From positions 123,946,639 to 124,010,638 of the forward strand of contig OV884009.1 of the NCBI GenBank assembly GCA_930367205.1: DNA of 64,000 nt, given 5' to 3'. The DNA comes from Acanthosoma haemorrhoidale. Taxonomy: Eukaryota; Arthropoda; Insecta; Hemiptera; Acanthosomatidae. Positions 43,800 to 55,031 of this stretch are shown in pieces. How positions within the stretch are numbered: the stretch's first letter is position 1; each line of letters begins with the position of its first letter. The notes under the pieces were generated by a model. The model was not told where the DNA came from. It saw only the letters and a program-made list of their open reading frames with translations, and searched no databases. A program made the position numbers and the translations under genes.

Positions 43800-45298
43800 T
43801 GACAGATCGCTCAATTAAAAAATATGAAGAACTCTCTTCAAAACATTTTGTAGCAAAATAACCTACAAGTTGTACAATCATTGAGAAAATAACTGCTTAC
43901 ATTTTGAAGTCAACTGGACATCATGATAATTAAAAGTGTGGAATTGTCCAGGAACATATTATTTTACTGACCAAAATGGAGATGGAATATTGTATTGCAA
44001 AGACATGTCATTCTTTTCAGTTATTCAATTATAAGAAAAGGAAAAGGTTTGAGATCACTTGGATGGCATTTTGAATATCGATCAAGCTTGGACTAAGGCT
44101 TTTAAAACTACAGCTTGCACGAAAAGTTTGCAACCTTCAATGCCTTACACAGAACCTCTTTTTCCGCTCCCTTTTGTATGTCAGAAAAATTAATGGCTCA
44201 GTAACAATAGCATGAAATATCTGCTGTACCAACTTCCCAGGATCGGACGTTGCTCCAAATATAATCCTATCTATTACAGAAGTCTTTGAAGTTTGAACCC
44301 ATCAAGCCGTGCTCGCACAGCAAAGTAGCATCACTCATCCTACTATCGCAGACTTCCCAATCTACTTGCAACTGAATCAGATGGTGTTAACAGCACCAGT
44401 CAATGTGCCGTTAGTATGAACATGTTGATGGTGATGAGGTTCCGTCATCTCAAAGAGACTTCAAGGGTTTCCGTCAGTGTGTTCCATTCTGACATCCATT
44501 GAAGGGGCCTCTTCTGCCTTCACATCTTAGAACATCAACGGTGAAATAGTAACAGAGTATGCCTAAGAGGTTATATGCTCTGCCTTGACTGATAAGAATG
44601 AAAAATATTTCTAAATATTTTTTGTAAGGAAAGGGACTCTAAATGTTTATTTAGTTTTTCTTTGGGCAGCAGTGAATTGTGTCTGACTCGCATTAGCCAC
44701 TGTCCAATTCCTGCTTTTGAAGCAGGAAAATGTTACAACACGTCTCAGGCAGTAAACTGAAAGATTCACCACATACAGTAAAGCTGTTATATCCTGAATG
44801 AAACTACTAACTATAGAATTTAAATTTGACTTACTAATTTACAGAACTTGAGCAAAAATGATATCCTAGTGGTACTCCAACAATTCATTTCTTGAAAAAC
44901 ATGAAAAGAGTTCCACAAATACCTATATAAATAACTGGCTTCTTCGAAGGTGAACAATTGGGCCCATAAATTCAAACAATTATTTATATATTCATTTCTT
45001 CAGTTGTTTATTCATTCATTTATCACTTATATATTCTATCTTTCTTTACACTATTAGTTGTTCCTTTTATTCAGTCTTTCCTTTTTACTCCTGAGACTGT
45101 TAATTTATTTAACATTATTTACATTTTTAATCAGTTATACCTTTTGTAAATTAGCCTAGTTTAATTTAATTTTGGTGGGCGATATGTTTAGGGAAGAATG
45201 CCCTACTATTATCTTAAGATTATATAAACTTTATTAGAAAATCTGTCTAAAACATTAAATTATTCAGCCTGTTAATATTATTTATTTACTTTTTCCAG
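43800..45298. other. No gene supported; GC-richer part at 44080-44760
   Basis: The stretch 44080-44760 is GC-richer and has several short open frames (for example MPYTEPLFPLPFVCQKN) in changing frames, suggesting old coding sequence I cannot assign. 44880-45298 is AT-rich and ends in the acceptor of the first visible Shc exon. Confidence 0.35.
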
Positions 45299-45407
45299 GT
45301 ATCATTTGATGGGCAGTTCCGGTATGAATTTCATGCAGCGTCCTGCTCGAGGTTGGTTGCATGATGATGATATTATTAGAACAACAGGAGTCGTTTACAG
45401 TGTTCGG
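45299..45407 (+). CDS. Shc: Shc-type adaptor protein, exon encoding start of PTB domain
   Basis: A 109-base internal exon: acceptor tactttttccag, donor GTAATT, one base plus 36 codons, ending in phase 0. It reads YHLMGSSGMNFMQRPARGWL, then HDDDIIRTTGVVYSVR. The (P)xRGWLHxxD...GVxYxVR pattern is the beginning of the Shc PTB domain. Shc adaptors bind phosphotyrosine NPxY motifs of activated receptors through this domain and link them to Grb2/Ras. ATGs at 45309 and 45324 could serve as starts of a shorter form. The next exon lies 5.7 kb away. Confidence 0.85.
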
Positions 45408-45622
45408 GTAATTTTTTATATTTAAAATTTATGAAAATGATTTACAATGTTTAAACTTATTATCTTTTAGAGCATGTACTCATACATATTTTACGTATAT
45501 GTATTTATGTAAAGTATAAATTAGTTATTTTGGGTAATATTGAGGAAGGGTAAACTAACATTTGTATTTTTCTAGATATAATAGATACTTTTGTATTTAT
45601 CCCCTAAGATAAATCAATAATA

Positions 45623-46868
45623 TTAGGTTGGAGCGAATTAAATGTCGGATTCTTAAGTGAATATATTAAACTGCATATCTTTTTCCAAAAGATGTTTATT
45701 TAATCAAAATATGCTCCATTTACTTCAATACACTTTTCCCAACGAGATTTTAATGCATAGATATCTGTCTTGAAGAAATTCTGATCTTTAGAATCAATGA
45801 ACTCTGATATGCCATTTTTCAGACTGTCTTAATTTTCATACTGTTTAGCCCGAAAAAAACAGTTCTAAATGTTTAAATAAATGAAAGTCGGTTGGCGAAA
45901 GATCCGGTGATTAAGTTGGGTGCTGCAAAATTTCATATTTTAATTCATTTAATTTCGCAATTGTTTTGTAAGATGCGTTGTCGTGGAGAAGTATGCCGAT
46001 GTCGATTATGTATGCGGGACATGCCGATTAACAAGTTATGGGTGTATAATTTTCAATTTTTCATGCATTTCTTCAATGTACTGGCAATACTTTTCGGCTG
46101 TAATTGTCATTCCAGTTCGAAGAAATGAGTAGTGTATTACTCCAGTCACATTTCACCAAACTGTGGAAATTAGAACATTTTCCATGGATGAAGTGATGGC
46201 CGTGGAGTATGAGCACAAGCCTCGTCCCTATCAAGCCACCGAGCACACCTTTTCCTATTGTCATAAAGAACCCATTTTTCATCACAAGTAATGATCTGAT
46301 CGAAAAATGGATCTCGATTAAATCGGGTTAGCAATGATGAGCATACGTTCAAGCGATCCAGCTTATTTCGCTCGGTTAGTTCGTGCGGTATCCACTTATC
46401 CATTTTTTTCACCTTGCCAATTTCAGAAAGATGTCGCAATATTGTTGTATGGTCTACTTCCATTCTGGCAGCAAGTTCCCTTGAAGAAACAGTTGGATTC
46501 GTTTCTACCAATGCTTTCAGAGCATCATTTTTCACAGACGTTTTGGGTCTTCCACGCGGTTCATTTTGCAGGGAAAAATCACCGGACCGAAATTTTTCAA
46601 ATTATCATTAATTAATTAATTTAATTAAATAAAAAATTACACGAATATTGGTTGAATTCATATCGGTGCAAAATTCAAAGCAAATAACAAAAGGGAACAC
46701 TTTTGAGAAAATCTTCTTTGCTAAAATGTGACTCTGGCAATGGACAGTACGACTATAAACCAGGTTATGTCAAAAACAAAACAAAACAAAAAAATAAAAA
46801 AACAAAAGTATAACAAAACAGGGAGACACATTTAAAGAAAATCCGAAATTTCATACGCACCAACCTAA
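45623..46868 (-). mobile_element. mariner transposon of a second family
   Basis: Ends ttaggttggagcgaattaaa (45623) and tttcatacgcaccaacctaa (46868) are imperfect inverted repeats, flanked on both sides by the TA target duplication (45621-45622 and 46869-46870). It lies in the first visible intron of Shc, on the opposite strand. The ends are of the TTAGGTTGG type, different from the tacgagggtgg family elsewhere in the window. Confidence 0.9.
45640..46570 (-). pseudogene. mariner transposase, second family, decayed
   Basis: The ORF 46170-46535 holds SSRELAARMEVDHTTILRHL (HTH), WIPHELTERNKLDRLNVC and IITCDEKWVLYDNRKR with the first catalytic Asp. After frameshifts come ILLHDNASYKTIAKLNELKY (second Asp) and SPDLSPTDFHLFKHL (third Asp), with the D-D spacing shortened to 30. 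EPRGRPKTSV precedes the ORF. The far N-terminus is missing. Dead copy. Confidence 0.85.
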
Positions 46869-46869
46869 T

Positions 46870-47690
46870 AATAAATATTAAATAAATAAATCAGACCCAT
46901 CTGATGACACCTGTAAATATTCACAAGAAAGTTGAAATTAGGCTTCCAAAACTAAATTAACCCATTTAATTATTAATTTATAGATAATTGAAAAATAAAA
47001 ATAAGTAGAAACAAAAAGTGTTGTAGATTACTTACACTGTGTAAAAAATCATGAGTGAATATTGCAAATAATAAAAAGTAAATATTGTAAATTAGAAAAA
47101 AACTGCTCATAAATATATATGTATTTATGCAATTAAAGAAATAATGTGATAAAAACTAATTCTATTAAGAAACCAGAAGTGGTAAGTGACTACACTAGGG
47201 GGTTGATGATTTTGAAGTGGATGAACGCTTCAACCTGAAACTGTGACAGAACGTGTAAGAAGAAGGGCTTGGAGAGTAGAATCAGTGTAATTGGCAAGGA
47301 ATTATGATGTGCTATGTCAAGGAGAACCTAGTGAATTACTAGTTTATCTATAATAAACAAGTTCTTGACTACTGTTAACAACTTATTTTCTCCTGAAAAA
47401 ACATGCACCCGTTAGCTTCCATCATCCTTGCTTTAATTTCCCAGGTGGTCTTTATTTTTGTTCATTATGGTAGCAAGATATTTGAATGCACTTTAATTAT
47501 CTTAAAAAACCAAGATTCTATCTGCCTCCTCAAACTCTTGTGTTCCTCCGATAAGTGCTGCCTTTATTCTACCTGAGATTTGGGCATCAAGATAAGCTAG
47601 GTGCTGGGTTATCCTGTTAAAAATAGTGCCTCCTTGATTATTCTTCTCTGGCCTACATCTCTTTTTCTTCCTAGAATAGAAAAACAACAA
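46870..47690. other. Intronic DNA, no gene seen
   Basis: AT-rich. The - strand ORF 47502-47693 overlaps the LINE end and shows a weak LINE-like PQEFEEADRILVF-type tail on that strand, not assigned. Confidence 0.35.
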
Positions 47691-47691
47691 C

Positions 47692-48545
47692 AATTTATTC
47701 TGGGATAAAGTGCTCTATGAATAATATCAGTGTTTAGATGACAAATATCTGGCAAATAAAAAGAACTTACACCTTACCACGAGTGGGGGAAGAGCCACCC
47801 TAATTCGGCTTGGTGGGAGTCATTGGAGCACTGTGGAGTCCCAAAGACAAATTTAATGAAGCAATTTATGATGCACTTCAATCTATCTCTGAGGCCTACC
47901 AAGAGACCCTCATCCGCCTTATAGTCATAGTCAAAGTGAGGGGAAATGAGAGAAGATACAAGGAGTTGACGTTATGGCTGAGGGAGCAGTTAGTGAGAGC
48001 GATGGAATAGTTAAAAATATAGGGTACCTAGTAACCGACAAGAAATTTGGGAGATATGTTGGAAAGATATATGTTCCAGGAGAGAGTTTGGTCAGTGGTT
48101 ATCTCTAGGCTTTTATTAGTGGAGTAGAAAGTGACTGGATGGTCATTATGATAAGGTTGATAAGGGATAGTAACTGCTTGTGAACCATTAGAGAGAAATG
48201 ATTGAACCCAGTAGATACAGAAGTTATTAGAGAAAGTTAATGATTATTAATAGGACTTGGAAAGAAGGTCTGAATGATAGATCTACGGTATCAAATGCTT
48301 TGTAGTAATCTAGGAGAATTAGAACTGTTAGTTTTGTGTAGGGTTAGGATTTTAAGGGTTGGACTAAGGCTTTATTCCAAGATTTGGAGAAGACTGAATT
48401 TTCAAGGGAAAAATTGTAAAATATGTAGAACAGGCAGGATACTGGAAGGCATAGTTTCATAAAGTTAATAGGAATTCTGTCAGGACCTGTAGGATCAATT
48501 CGTGCTCTCATTGCAAAGGTTACAAGGTCTTTGGGAGTGACATAA
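47692..48545 (-). pseudogene. CR1/L2-like LINE, - strand, head-to-head with next
   Basis: The - strand reads in order DPTGPDRIPINFMKLCLP, FSKSWNKALVQPLKS, VLILLDYYKAFDTVD (RT catalytic block), HFDYDYKADEGLL, then LKCIINCFIKFVFGT and HQAELGWLFPHSW. The 3' end (cactttatcccagaataaat on the - strand) lies at about 47695-47720. It is degenerate and has lost the YADD region. Its 5' side abuts the 5' side of the + strand copy at 48570. Confidence 0.75.
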
Positions 48546-48569
48546 TAAAAAAACTTTGACTTTGCCCAC

Positions 48570-49826
48570 CAGACTGTAGCCTAGATCAAGTGCATTTCTA
48601 TAAAGCTTTTGACCCACTTGATTCTCCTTTCCAAACTAGAATCATTAAATTTTTCTGGAAGTTTACTATTATGGTTCTACTCATTCCTTTCCAATCAAAA
48701 CCAAGTTGTCACTGTCACTAATCATCCACCATCCTGCACATTAAGTCTAACTTCTGGTATTTCCCAAGGGTCCAGTATATCTCGTACACTTTTCGATGCC
48801 TATATAAACGATCTTCTCTGTACCATAATCCACTGCTCACACCATCAATACACCCAACAGATCTACCTATCCTTCTCTCCCTCGGAACTGCCATCTTAGT
48901 TAAACAAATTTGAGGAAGACCTTTAAAGAATTAGTGCTTGGTCGGACAGTAAAAATCAAAAGGCTCAACACTGAGAAGTCAAATGCTATTGTTATAGATT
49001 TCAGTTCACTTCTAAATCCCTCCCAGATTCCTTGCCTTTTTCCATTAATGCATGTCCCATTTCCTTTTGTAAATCCCTAGAAAACCTAGGCATTGATTTT
49101 GACCAAACCCTCTTCTGGAAACCGCGTTTCTCATATCTCTAGACGTTCTGTTTCTACCCTAAAACAAATGCATCGTTCTCAGTATAATCTTCCCTAGCAA
49201 TTTCATCCTTCATTTTTCCATTCTTTGACTATGGTTTTTGATGTACCTCAGTCTCTCGGTGGAACTTGTTAGGAGATTAAAACGATTCATGAACTGTTTC
49301 ATTAAATTTGTCTTTAGGGCTCACAGGAATTTCCGCATCAACAGTCTGTACAGTAAATTTATTGGCTTATCAAGCTGCCCGTAGATAATATTAACTCTAC
49401 TAATTTCTGTTTCAAATCATAAATTCCAAAAATTGAATCCTACATATTCAACTTATCCTACAATGGAAATCCTCCATCCATTCACCAAATCCTCTGGCCT
49501 TCATATTCCTATCCATAAGACTGCATTGTTAGAAAGATCCTTCATTCCTCAAGCAACAAATATCAGGTATTCCCTCCCTATTTATGATGCTCCTTCATTT
49601 CCTTTTTTCAAAGCCCGCTCTTTCATCACCTATTTACCCTTCAGACAGACTTCATTTAGTAAGCAAATTTTATATGAATATGTTCTTCCTCTATAAGAAT
49701 TTGTTTTATTATTTATTATATTTTGATAGTTTTAAATTGATTTATTTATTAAATACTTGGATATGACCAACTAATATGTCCATTGGAATTATTCTAAGGG
49801 GATTTAGTCCCAGAATAAAGATTTTT
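48570..49826 (+). pseudogene. CR1/L2-like LINE, + strand
   Basis: The ORF 48609-48899 reads LLSKLESLNFSGSLLLWFYS, LTSGISQGSSISRTLFDAYI and HQYTQQIYLSFSPSELPS (the YADD box has become YTQQ). NLGIDFDQTLFW-type and FERSFIPQATNIRYSLPIYD-type blocks follow to 49700. The 3' end ggggatttagtcccagaata, then aagattttttt, closes it at 49826. Same family as the - strand copy next to it. Confidence 0.8.
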
Positions 49827-49829
49827 TTA

Positions 49830-50249
49830 ATTTCATTTCAGTAACCTCAACCAATATCTGACTTGCACAAAATCCCAAATGAGTTGAAATAAAAGCACCA
49901 CAGCACACAGTAGGTGGAATTGCAAATCTAGGTGGACAAAAGTAGTATCGTGTTTGAATACTGTCAGAGTGGTAGTGAAATTGGGTGATTTCTGTTTTAT
50001 GGGATATAGATTAAGAATTTGATGTTCAAAAAATATGTGCGTAGAATTGAGGTTCAATTTATTTACTATGTATATTATTAGGTTTCGTAATTTACAACCA
50101 CAAAAATGTAGGAAGTTATTTAGGAAAAGAAACAAAGTTTATCTTGTGTTAAAAGATAACACTTTTATTTACTTATGTAACAAACATTATGAAGATGTGT
50201 GATCATTTGATGAGTTTTAATTGAAATTAATGATACAATCCTAATCAAA
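49830..50249. other. No gene supported upstream of the small nested gene candidate
   Basis: AT-rich. A - strand ORF (49833-50135) shows no recognisable domain. No clear TATA box or initiator could be picked for the candidate at 50250. A short palindrome-like stretch gtgttaaaagataacac lies near 50137-50153. Confidence 0.35.
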
Positions 50250-50315
50250 ATGTTCTTTGGAATCAGATGTTTTGTCATTTTCCTGGTATGCAGTGGACTC
50301 GTACTGGCTGAGCCG
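50250..50315 (+). CDS. Candidate secreted peptide, exon 1 (signal peptide)
   Basis: ATG at 50250 in context tcaaaATGt, 22 codons: MFFGIRCFVIFLVCSGLVLA then EP. A charged residue, a hydrophobic core and small residues before a VLA|E cleavage site make a textbook signal peptide. A GTAGGT donor follows in phase 0. Reading on without splicing would give a 42-residue ORF ending at 50378. It lies in an Shc intron, same strand. No family recognised. Confidence 0.4.
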
Positions 50316-50652
50316 GTAGGTATATATAACTTTGGTGATAAAGGAATTTTTTTTGGGGAACGTCTCGATGGACAGTGATGTTAATGTTGCAACTCATGAG
50401 ATTTTCTATGAATGGCTTCTCCAAAACCTTTTACATACCTTATTCCTGGTTTAAAAACCATGAATTATGAGTTTATAGATGGCTAGCTGTAATACAATAT
50501 TATTTTTACAAATCAGTGTACAGTTTCGCTGTAATAAATAAGTGTTCACCAAACTTCTCAGCATCAATTAAATAACTAGATGATATAATAAGCAGTATAA
50601 CTGAGATGGGACGAATCAAATCTTGGCTGACACAAGTTATTTTACTTCCTAG

Positions 50653-50814
50653 ACTTGGGTTGGCAAAAAACTTCCTTGGCGAATTACTGTCATTCGTTTA
50701 CAACAGCTACTTATCTTTCGATTGAATGGAAACTTAATATTTGACCACTTTGAGTCCAAATTTCACAAGAAATGCGCCCAGCAAAGACTTGATGATCCTA
50801 GTTTTACTCAATAA
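50653..50814 (+). CDS. Candidate secreted peptide, exon 2
   Basis: The acceptor gttattttacttcctag at 50652 is followed in phase 0 by 53 open codons and TAA at 50812. The exon begins TWVGKKLPWRITVIRLQQLL and ends CAQQRLDDPSFTQ. With exon 1 the precursor is 75 residues. After signal cleavage the sequence would begin EPTWVGKK, where GKK could be an amidation plus dibasic site; one Cys remains. The open frame, phase match and downstream aataaa support a gene, but chance is possible in AT-rich DNA. Confidence 0.4.
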   Translation, partial: TWVGKKLPWRITVIRLQQLLIFRLNGNLIFDHFESKFHKKCAQQRLDDPSFTQ

Positions 50815-50863
50815 GGACTATCAATTAAGGATATTGGTTGCCTTATTAAACGTTCATCCGTTG

Positions 50864-50869
50864 AATAAA
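50864..50869 (+). terminator. Polyadenylation signal of the nested candidate gene
   Basis: aataaa 50 bases after the stop of exon 2, followed by a gtgttattggc stretch. Placement fits a short 3' UTR. The hexamer alone is common in AT-rich DNA. Confidence 0.4.
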
Positions 50870-51141
50870 TGTGTTATTGGCTCCTAGTCTATAAAGGAAG
50901 GAGGTGATCCAGAACAGATAAATAAACAGTCTTGCAGTGATTTAATATCTTCATTAACCTGCCCTCTTGAATAAATAATCACTGGATTAACTGCAGCCCA
51001 GAAAATGTTAACATAACAAATATTTTGACCGATACCATGGGCATAGTGACAATTAACTCTAATTATTAAGTATCAATTTTATTTTTTAAGTTAATTTTAT
51101 TTTAACAGATTTCGATTATTTATTAAATTGTGCTTTTTCAG

Positions 51142-51212
51142 TATATGGGTTGTCTAGAGGTCCTTGCATCTATGAAAATGCTAGATTATGATACAAGATT
51201 CTTGGTAGCCAA
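51142..51212 (+). CDS. Shc: Shc-type adaptor protein, second visible exon (PTB)
   Basis: A 71-base exon: acceptor gtgctttttcag, donor GTAAGA. Phase 0 at start, ends two bases into a codon. It reads YMGCLEVLASMKMLDYDTRF, then LVA and AA. YMGCLEVLxSMxxLDxxTR is the most diagnostic segment of the Shc PTB fold (strand 2 and the following loop). It joins VR of the previous exon without a frame change and K-E of the next. Confidence 0.9.
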
Positions 51213-51829
51213 GTAAGAAACAATATACATTTTCTATTAAATTTAAATTTATGAAACCAATGTGTCTCTTAAGAAATCATAATTCTAACATATTCACATT
51301 AAAATCAGCATTATCAAAAACTTATTACTAGAAAGTATGCTTTTCCATTGCTAGTTAATTTTTGTCGCAGGATGGCCGGCCAACGTTTCATGAATTGCCG
51401 TTTCATTGTAATTTTAAGAAAATAGGGTTAACAACAATTGAATTGGTTATTTCAGAAACGACACATTTATCATTTTTACTGGTTTTCAGTCTAGAGTGGT
51501 TCTGGGCACATTGTTCATAGACGCTCTTTTACTGCAAAAAACCACATGTTCCAGAATCCATTCCTCGAAAAAATCAATTCAAAACATTTCGTTTAGAGCA
51601 GGAAGAAAACAAGTGAATCAATCATATGTGCTGTTTCTGCAAAAAAAACTGGTATTATTTTGTTAATGGGTTGGCGCACCCTGTTGTCTAGATGTTCCTG
51701 TTATCATGTTATCCATAAGTTTGGTTTGGGCATTGTATTACATAGTTAGTTGTTGAAATCACTATTCAATAATTTTGAACATTTGTTTGATACGTAATTT
51801 ATATTATTTTGTATGTGTGATTGATGCCA

Positions 51830-53330
51830 AGCAGTGATTCAAAAGATGATGTTCTTGCTAAGGGAAAGAAAGTTGTGACAAACGAAGAAAATTATGAATG
51901 GAACGTAATCTGGAAATTTAGAGTCCAGGGAAGTACATGTAGTTCATATTAAAATAAAGAGTTGTTAGGTTAACCAAACATAAAAAACCCTAAAATTGTA
52001 GGTGTGCTGAACATTAATATTCCAAGGTTTCTGAGGAAAACGGAAAAGTCCTTTGAGATAATTTTTGTTCACTAGAGAACAAAAATACACAAGATACATA
52101 CTTTCAAAGTCTTATTGAGCCACGAGGGCCAAAGGGGAAACGTAAAGAGGCCAATTAACCAAGTGATGTTACAAAAAAAAAAAAAAAGTTTTATTCATAA
52201 AACATAAAGGTTGAAGGAAAAATCCATAGTGTCACCAAAAACACCTTCATTCATGAGCTTACATGGTGTTTCTTCTGCATGTGTACGACAGTTTTGTGAT
52301 TTTCTGGCAAGTGCGAAGTCTCCAAAGGATTTACGGGGCTTGAACAGATGTGGGAACGCCATCAGTGGTGAAATATGAAAAATTCATGACCATATTTCAA
52401 AATATGAGGTTAAACACACTTTATGGCAATAAACATAAGCAATATTTAGGCCCTCACCTTAATTTGACTCTTGTTTACCAGCAGTTCTTTAATGACCATC
52501 CAGAGTGCAAAAGTAGTGTTAAACAAACTTTTTTTTTTTTAATATTTCCAAGAAAATGTTGATTATTCTTTCAGTCGGCCTCAAGTAGATGAAGAAGGAT
52601 GGTCAAAATGCGAAAGTCTTTCTTCAAAATTGAAAGATCCTGGCCTGAGTGACATCACTAAAATAAAATGTAATAGCAGAGCTTTTATGATCTACAAAAG
52701 GCGACATAAAAAATGTTACACCCTTTAAAGGAAGGTAACAACAAGGATGATGACACTTGCAAACTTTTTTGATTTTATGCAAAACCAACATTTGGCCCTT
52801 ATTCCCATGCAGGAGATATTTTATCTATGGAAGCTATGGGTCAATATGTTTTGCATTTACAACCTGAAGTCTAACAAGGTGAAACAGTACTTATATCTCG
52901 TGGGTAATGCTAAAAAAATTCCTGAAGAAGTATGCAGTTTTTATATTGACACATTGCCACCTTCAGTGATCAAACTTCTTCAGTTCAGTGATGGGGCTAC
53001 AGGACAAAACAAAAACCATACTGTGGTCTGATTTCTAATGAGTTTGTCTGGCACAGGAAGGCTAAAGCTGATTCGTCATTAATTTCCTGCCCGTGGACAT
53101 TCTTTTCTCCCATGTGACCGCGACTTTTGAAGCATCAGGAGTCTTATGAGAAGAGCAGACAGAATGCACAGTAATTTTTTTTTTTATGAGCTAGCCGCAC
53201 CGAATGGTTCTATGTTCATTATGTAAAAACAGAGGAGGTTCTGGCATTTCACTTTTTCCTGCCCTCCTAACAGCAAAAGCGTAGCCACATGGAAATGTGA
53301 CTATTAACAATAACAAAATGGAGGATCTAA
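51830..53330 (+). pseudogene. Multicopy transposase-like protein, unclassified, decayed
   Basis: Starts near MPSSDSKDDVLAKGKKVV (51828) and runs through many stops. Recognisable parts are VGTPSVVKYEKFMTIFQNMR, FFDFMQNQHLALIPMQEIFY, LWVNMFCIYNLKSNKVKQYL, PEEVCSFYIDTLPPSVIKLL, FSDGATGQNKNHTVV, and after a stop FPARGHSFLPCDRDF. FDFMQN, SDGxxGQNRNH and RGHSFLPCDRDF are hallmark blocks of a family repeated hundreds of times in arthropod genomes (from memory of such proteins). Asp residues in the first two suggest a DDE-type nuclease. Class not assigned. Confidence 0.6.
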
Positions 53331-54690
53331 AGAAGCTCATGGTCTACATCATTGGCTATGAATCATTTTACAATCAGTTTCTCAATTGGCCTACTGAGAA
53401 GACAGCAAGAGCAGAACTAGAGTCAGAATCATATCTTGGAATATGGTCAAGTGGCACATTTGTGTTGTTTTTTTTTGTATATTTTTTTATCTTTTCAAAG
53501 TTCGTAAAAATAAAGGTTCTTTATTTCAGAAGTAATATTCTGAGTTTTTAATCATTACCCATGCAGTTATAATTAAAGAAAAAAATATGTTTTTTGCAGA
53601 AATTTGGTTTACTGCAGAAACAACACAAGTGTAAAATTTTAGTCTGAACATGATATTTATATTGCTAAAACCTGGCATAAATAATGTTCAGATTAATTGT
53701 TTACACCATATATTTTTTGTAGATTTTATCTTTTAAAATTTTATTACTAAATTTTTTTTGCATTTTTCATATGATCGTCATTTCCTGTATTCATGTGTCA
53801 TTCCTGGAATTACCAATTCAATTCAATAAGGTGTTATGACCCAAACATCTGATATATATGTACACCAATGTCATGTACCAATAAGGAGATTAAAAAGCGT
53901 TGCATCGCCACTGAAATTGAAATTGACTGAAGAAAGCTTTTTATCCCTCTTTCTTTCATCAACAGGACTTTCTGTTCTCTCAAAATGTTATTACTTATGA
54001 AATATAAACTCACTGAGGATTCAGAAACCTACATGCTAGTTTGGTAAAAGCACCTCATTGTACACCACAACATTTTTTACAATCACCCTGACCATGGCAG
54101 CATGACATTGCCAGTGAAAAACCAGTGCTTCCAGGGTTAAAATTGACAAAAACTAAAAAAATGTTTTGTTTTTATATATTTCAGATAATTCAGACATTAG
54201 GCCAAAATTAAAAACATAGATCTATCATTAGGCCACAACCATATAAAAGATTTAAAAAATCAAAGCTACTCGATTTTATCCTTGTTAACCCCCCTCTCTT
54301 TTGATCCTAGATTGACTAGACTAAATGTGTATAGGGCTATTGCAAAGTCACTAAAATTATGGTTTACAAAAAGTTTTTAAAACTTGATCTCACGTACATA
54401 ATAAACCCATAATAATATCATCATCATCATAATAATATTTATTATGACGCATGACACTTAATTTGAATTTTAAATGAAAACCTCTTAAATGATGTTAAAT
54501 AATTTGTATAACAGTAGTTGCTATTATATTAAATGATCATGTGATGTTACCTGTGATATGGTGTAGTGGTTTTTAAGGTAAATAAAAGGTAATTAAAATC
54601 ATCAGGTGGAGAAAACATTTTTTTCTTTTGACTTGTTTTATATTATGTATATTTTTATGACATTAATATTATGATGAACATTTGTTTTAG
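53331..54690. other. Intronic DNA, no gene seen
   Basis: AT-rich intron up to the third visible Shc exon. The ORF 53297-53551 is probably the tail of the transposase relic (VYIIGYESFYNQFLNWPTEK). Confidence 0.4.
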
Positions 54691-54751
54691 AGAATGTATA
54701 AATAAAGTCTGTGAGGTTCTTGGATTAAAACCTGTTAACATGCGAAGAAAG
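54691..54751 (+). CDS. Shc: Shc-type adaptor protein, third visible exon (PTB)
   Basis: A 61-base exon: acceptor tttgttttag, consensus GTAAGT donor. One base completes AAA (Lys), then ECINKVCEVLGLKPVNMRRK, ending in phase 0. It corresponds to the first PTB helix (REAIxxVCEAxGxK...RRK). The following intron is 7.6 kb and carries a Ty3/gypsy and a mariner relic. Confidence 0.85.
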
Positions 54752-54936
54752 GTAAGTTTTATATATTAACAATTGTAATGCAAAAATGAGCTTCAGTTTT
54801 GCTGCTTTGGGCATTGCAAGGTAGGCAGACAACATTTAGGATCATTTTTGCATAGTCAATAATATTAACAAATATTACAATTAATATAATTGATTATCAT
54901 GGCTAATGTATATAATTTTTTGACACTGAGTTACTG

Positions 54937-55031
54937 TGTGGCAAGATAGTTGTGGGGATTTGTGATGAGGTCCGCAAAGCATTGCTGAACGAAGAAAACC
55001 TTTCATTCGATAAAGCAGTGACAATTTGAAT
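54937..55031 (+). repeat. Partial duplicate of Ty3/gypsy gag segment
   Basis: tgagttactgtgtggcaaga through cagtgacaatttg repeats 55850-55952 (tgagttactgtgtgacaaga...) with four or so differences, 914 bp apart. The following bases diverge. It shows that pieces of two gypsy copies, or one rearranged copy, lie here. Confidence 0.8.
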
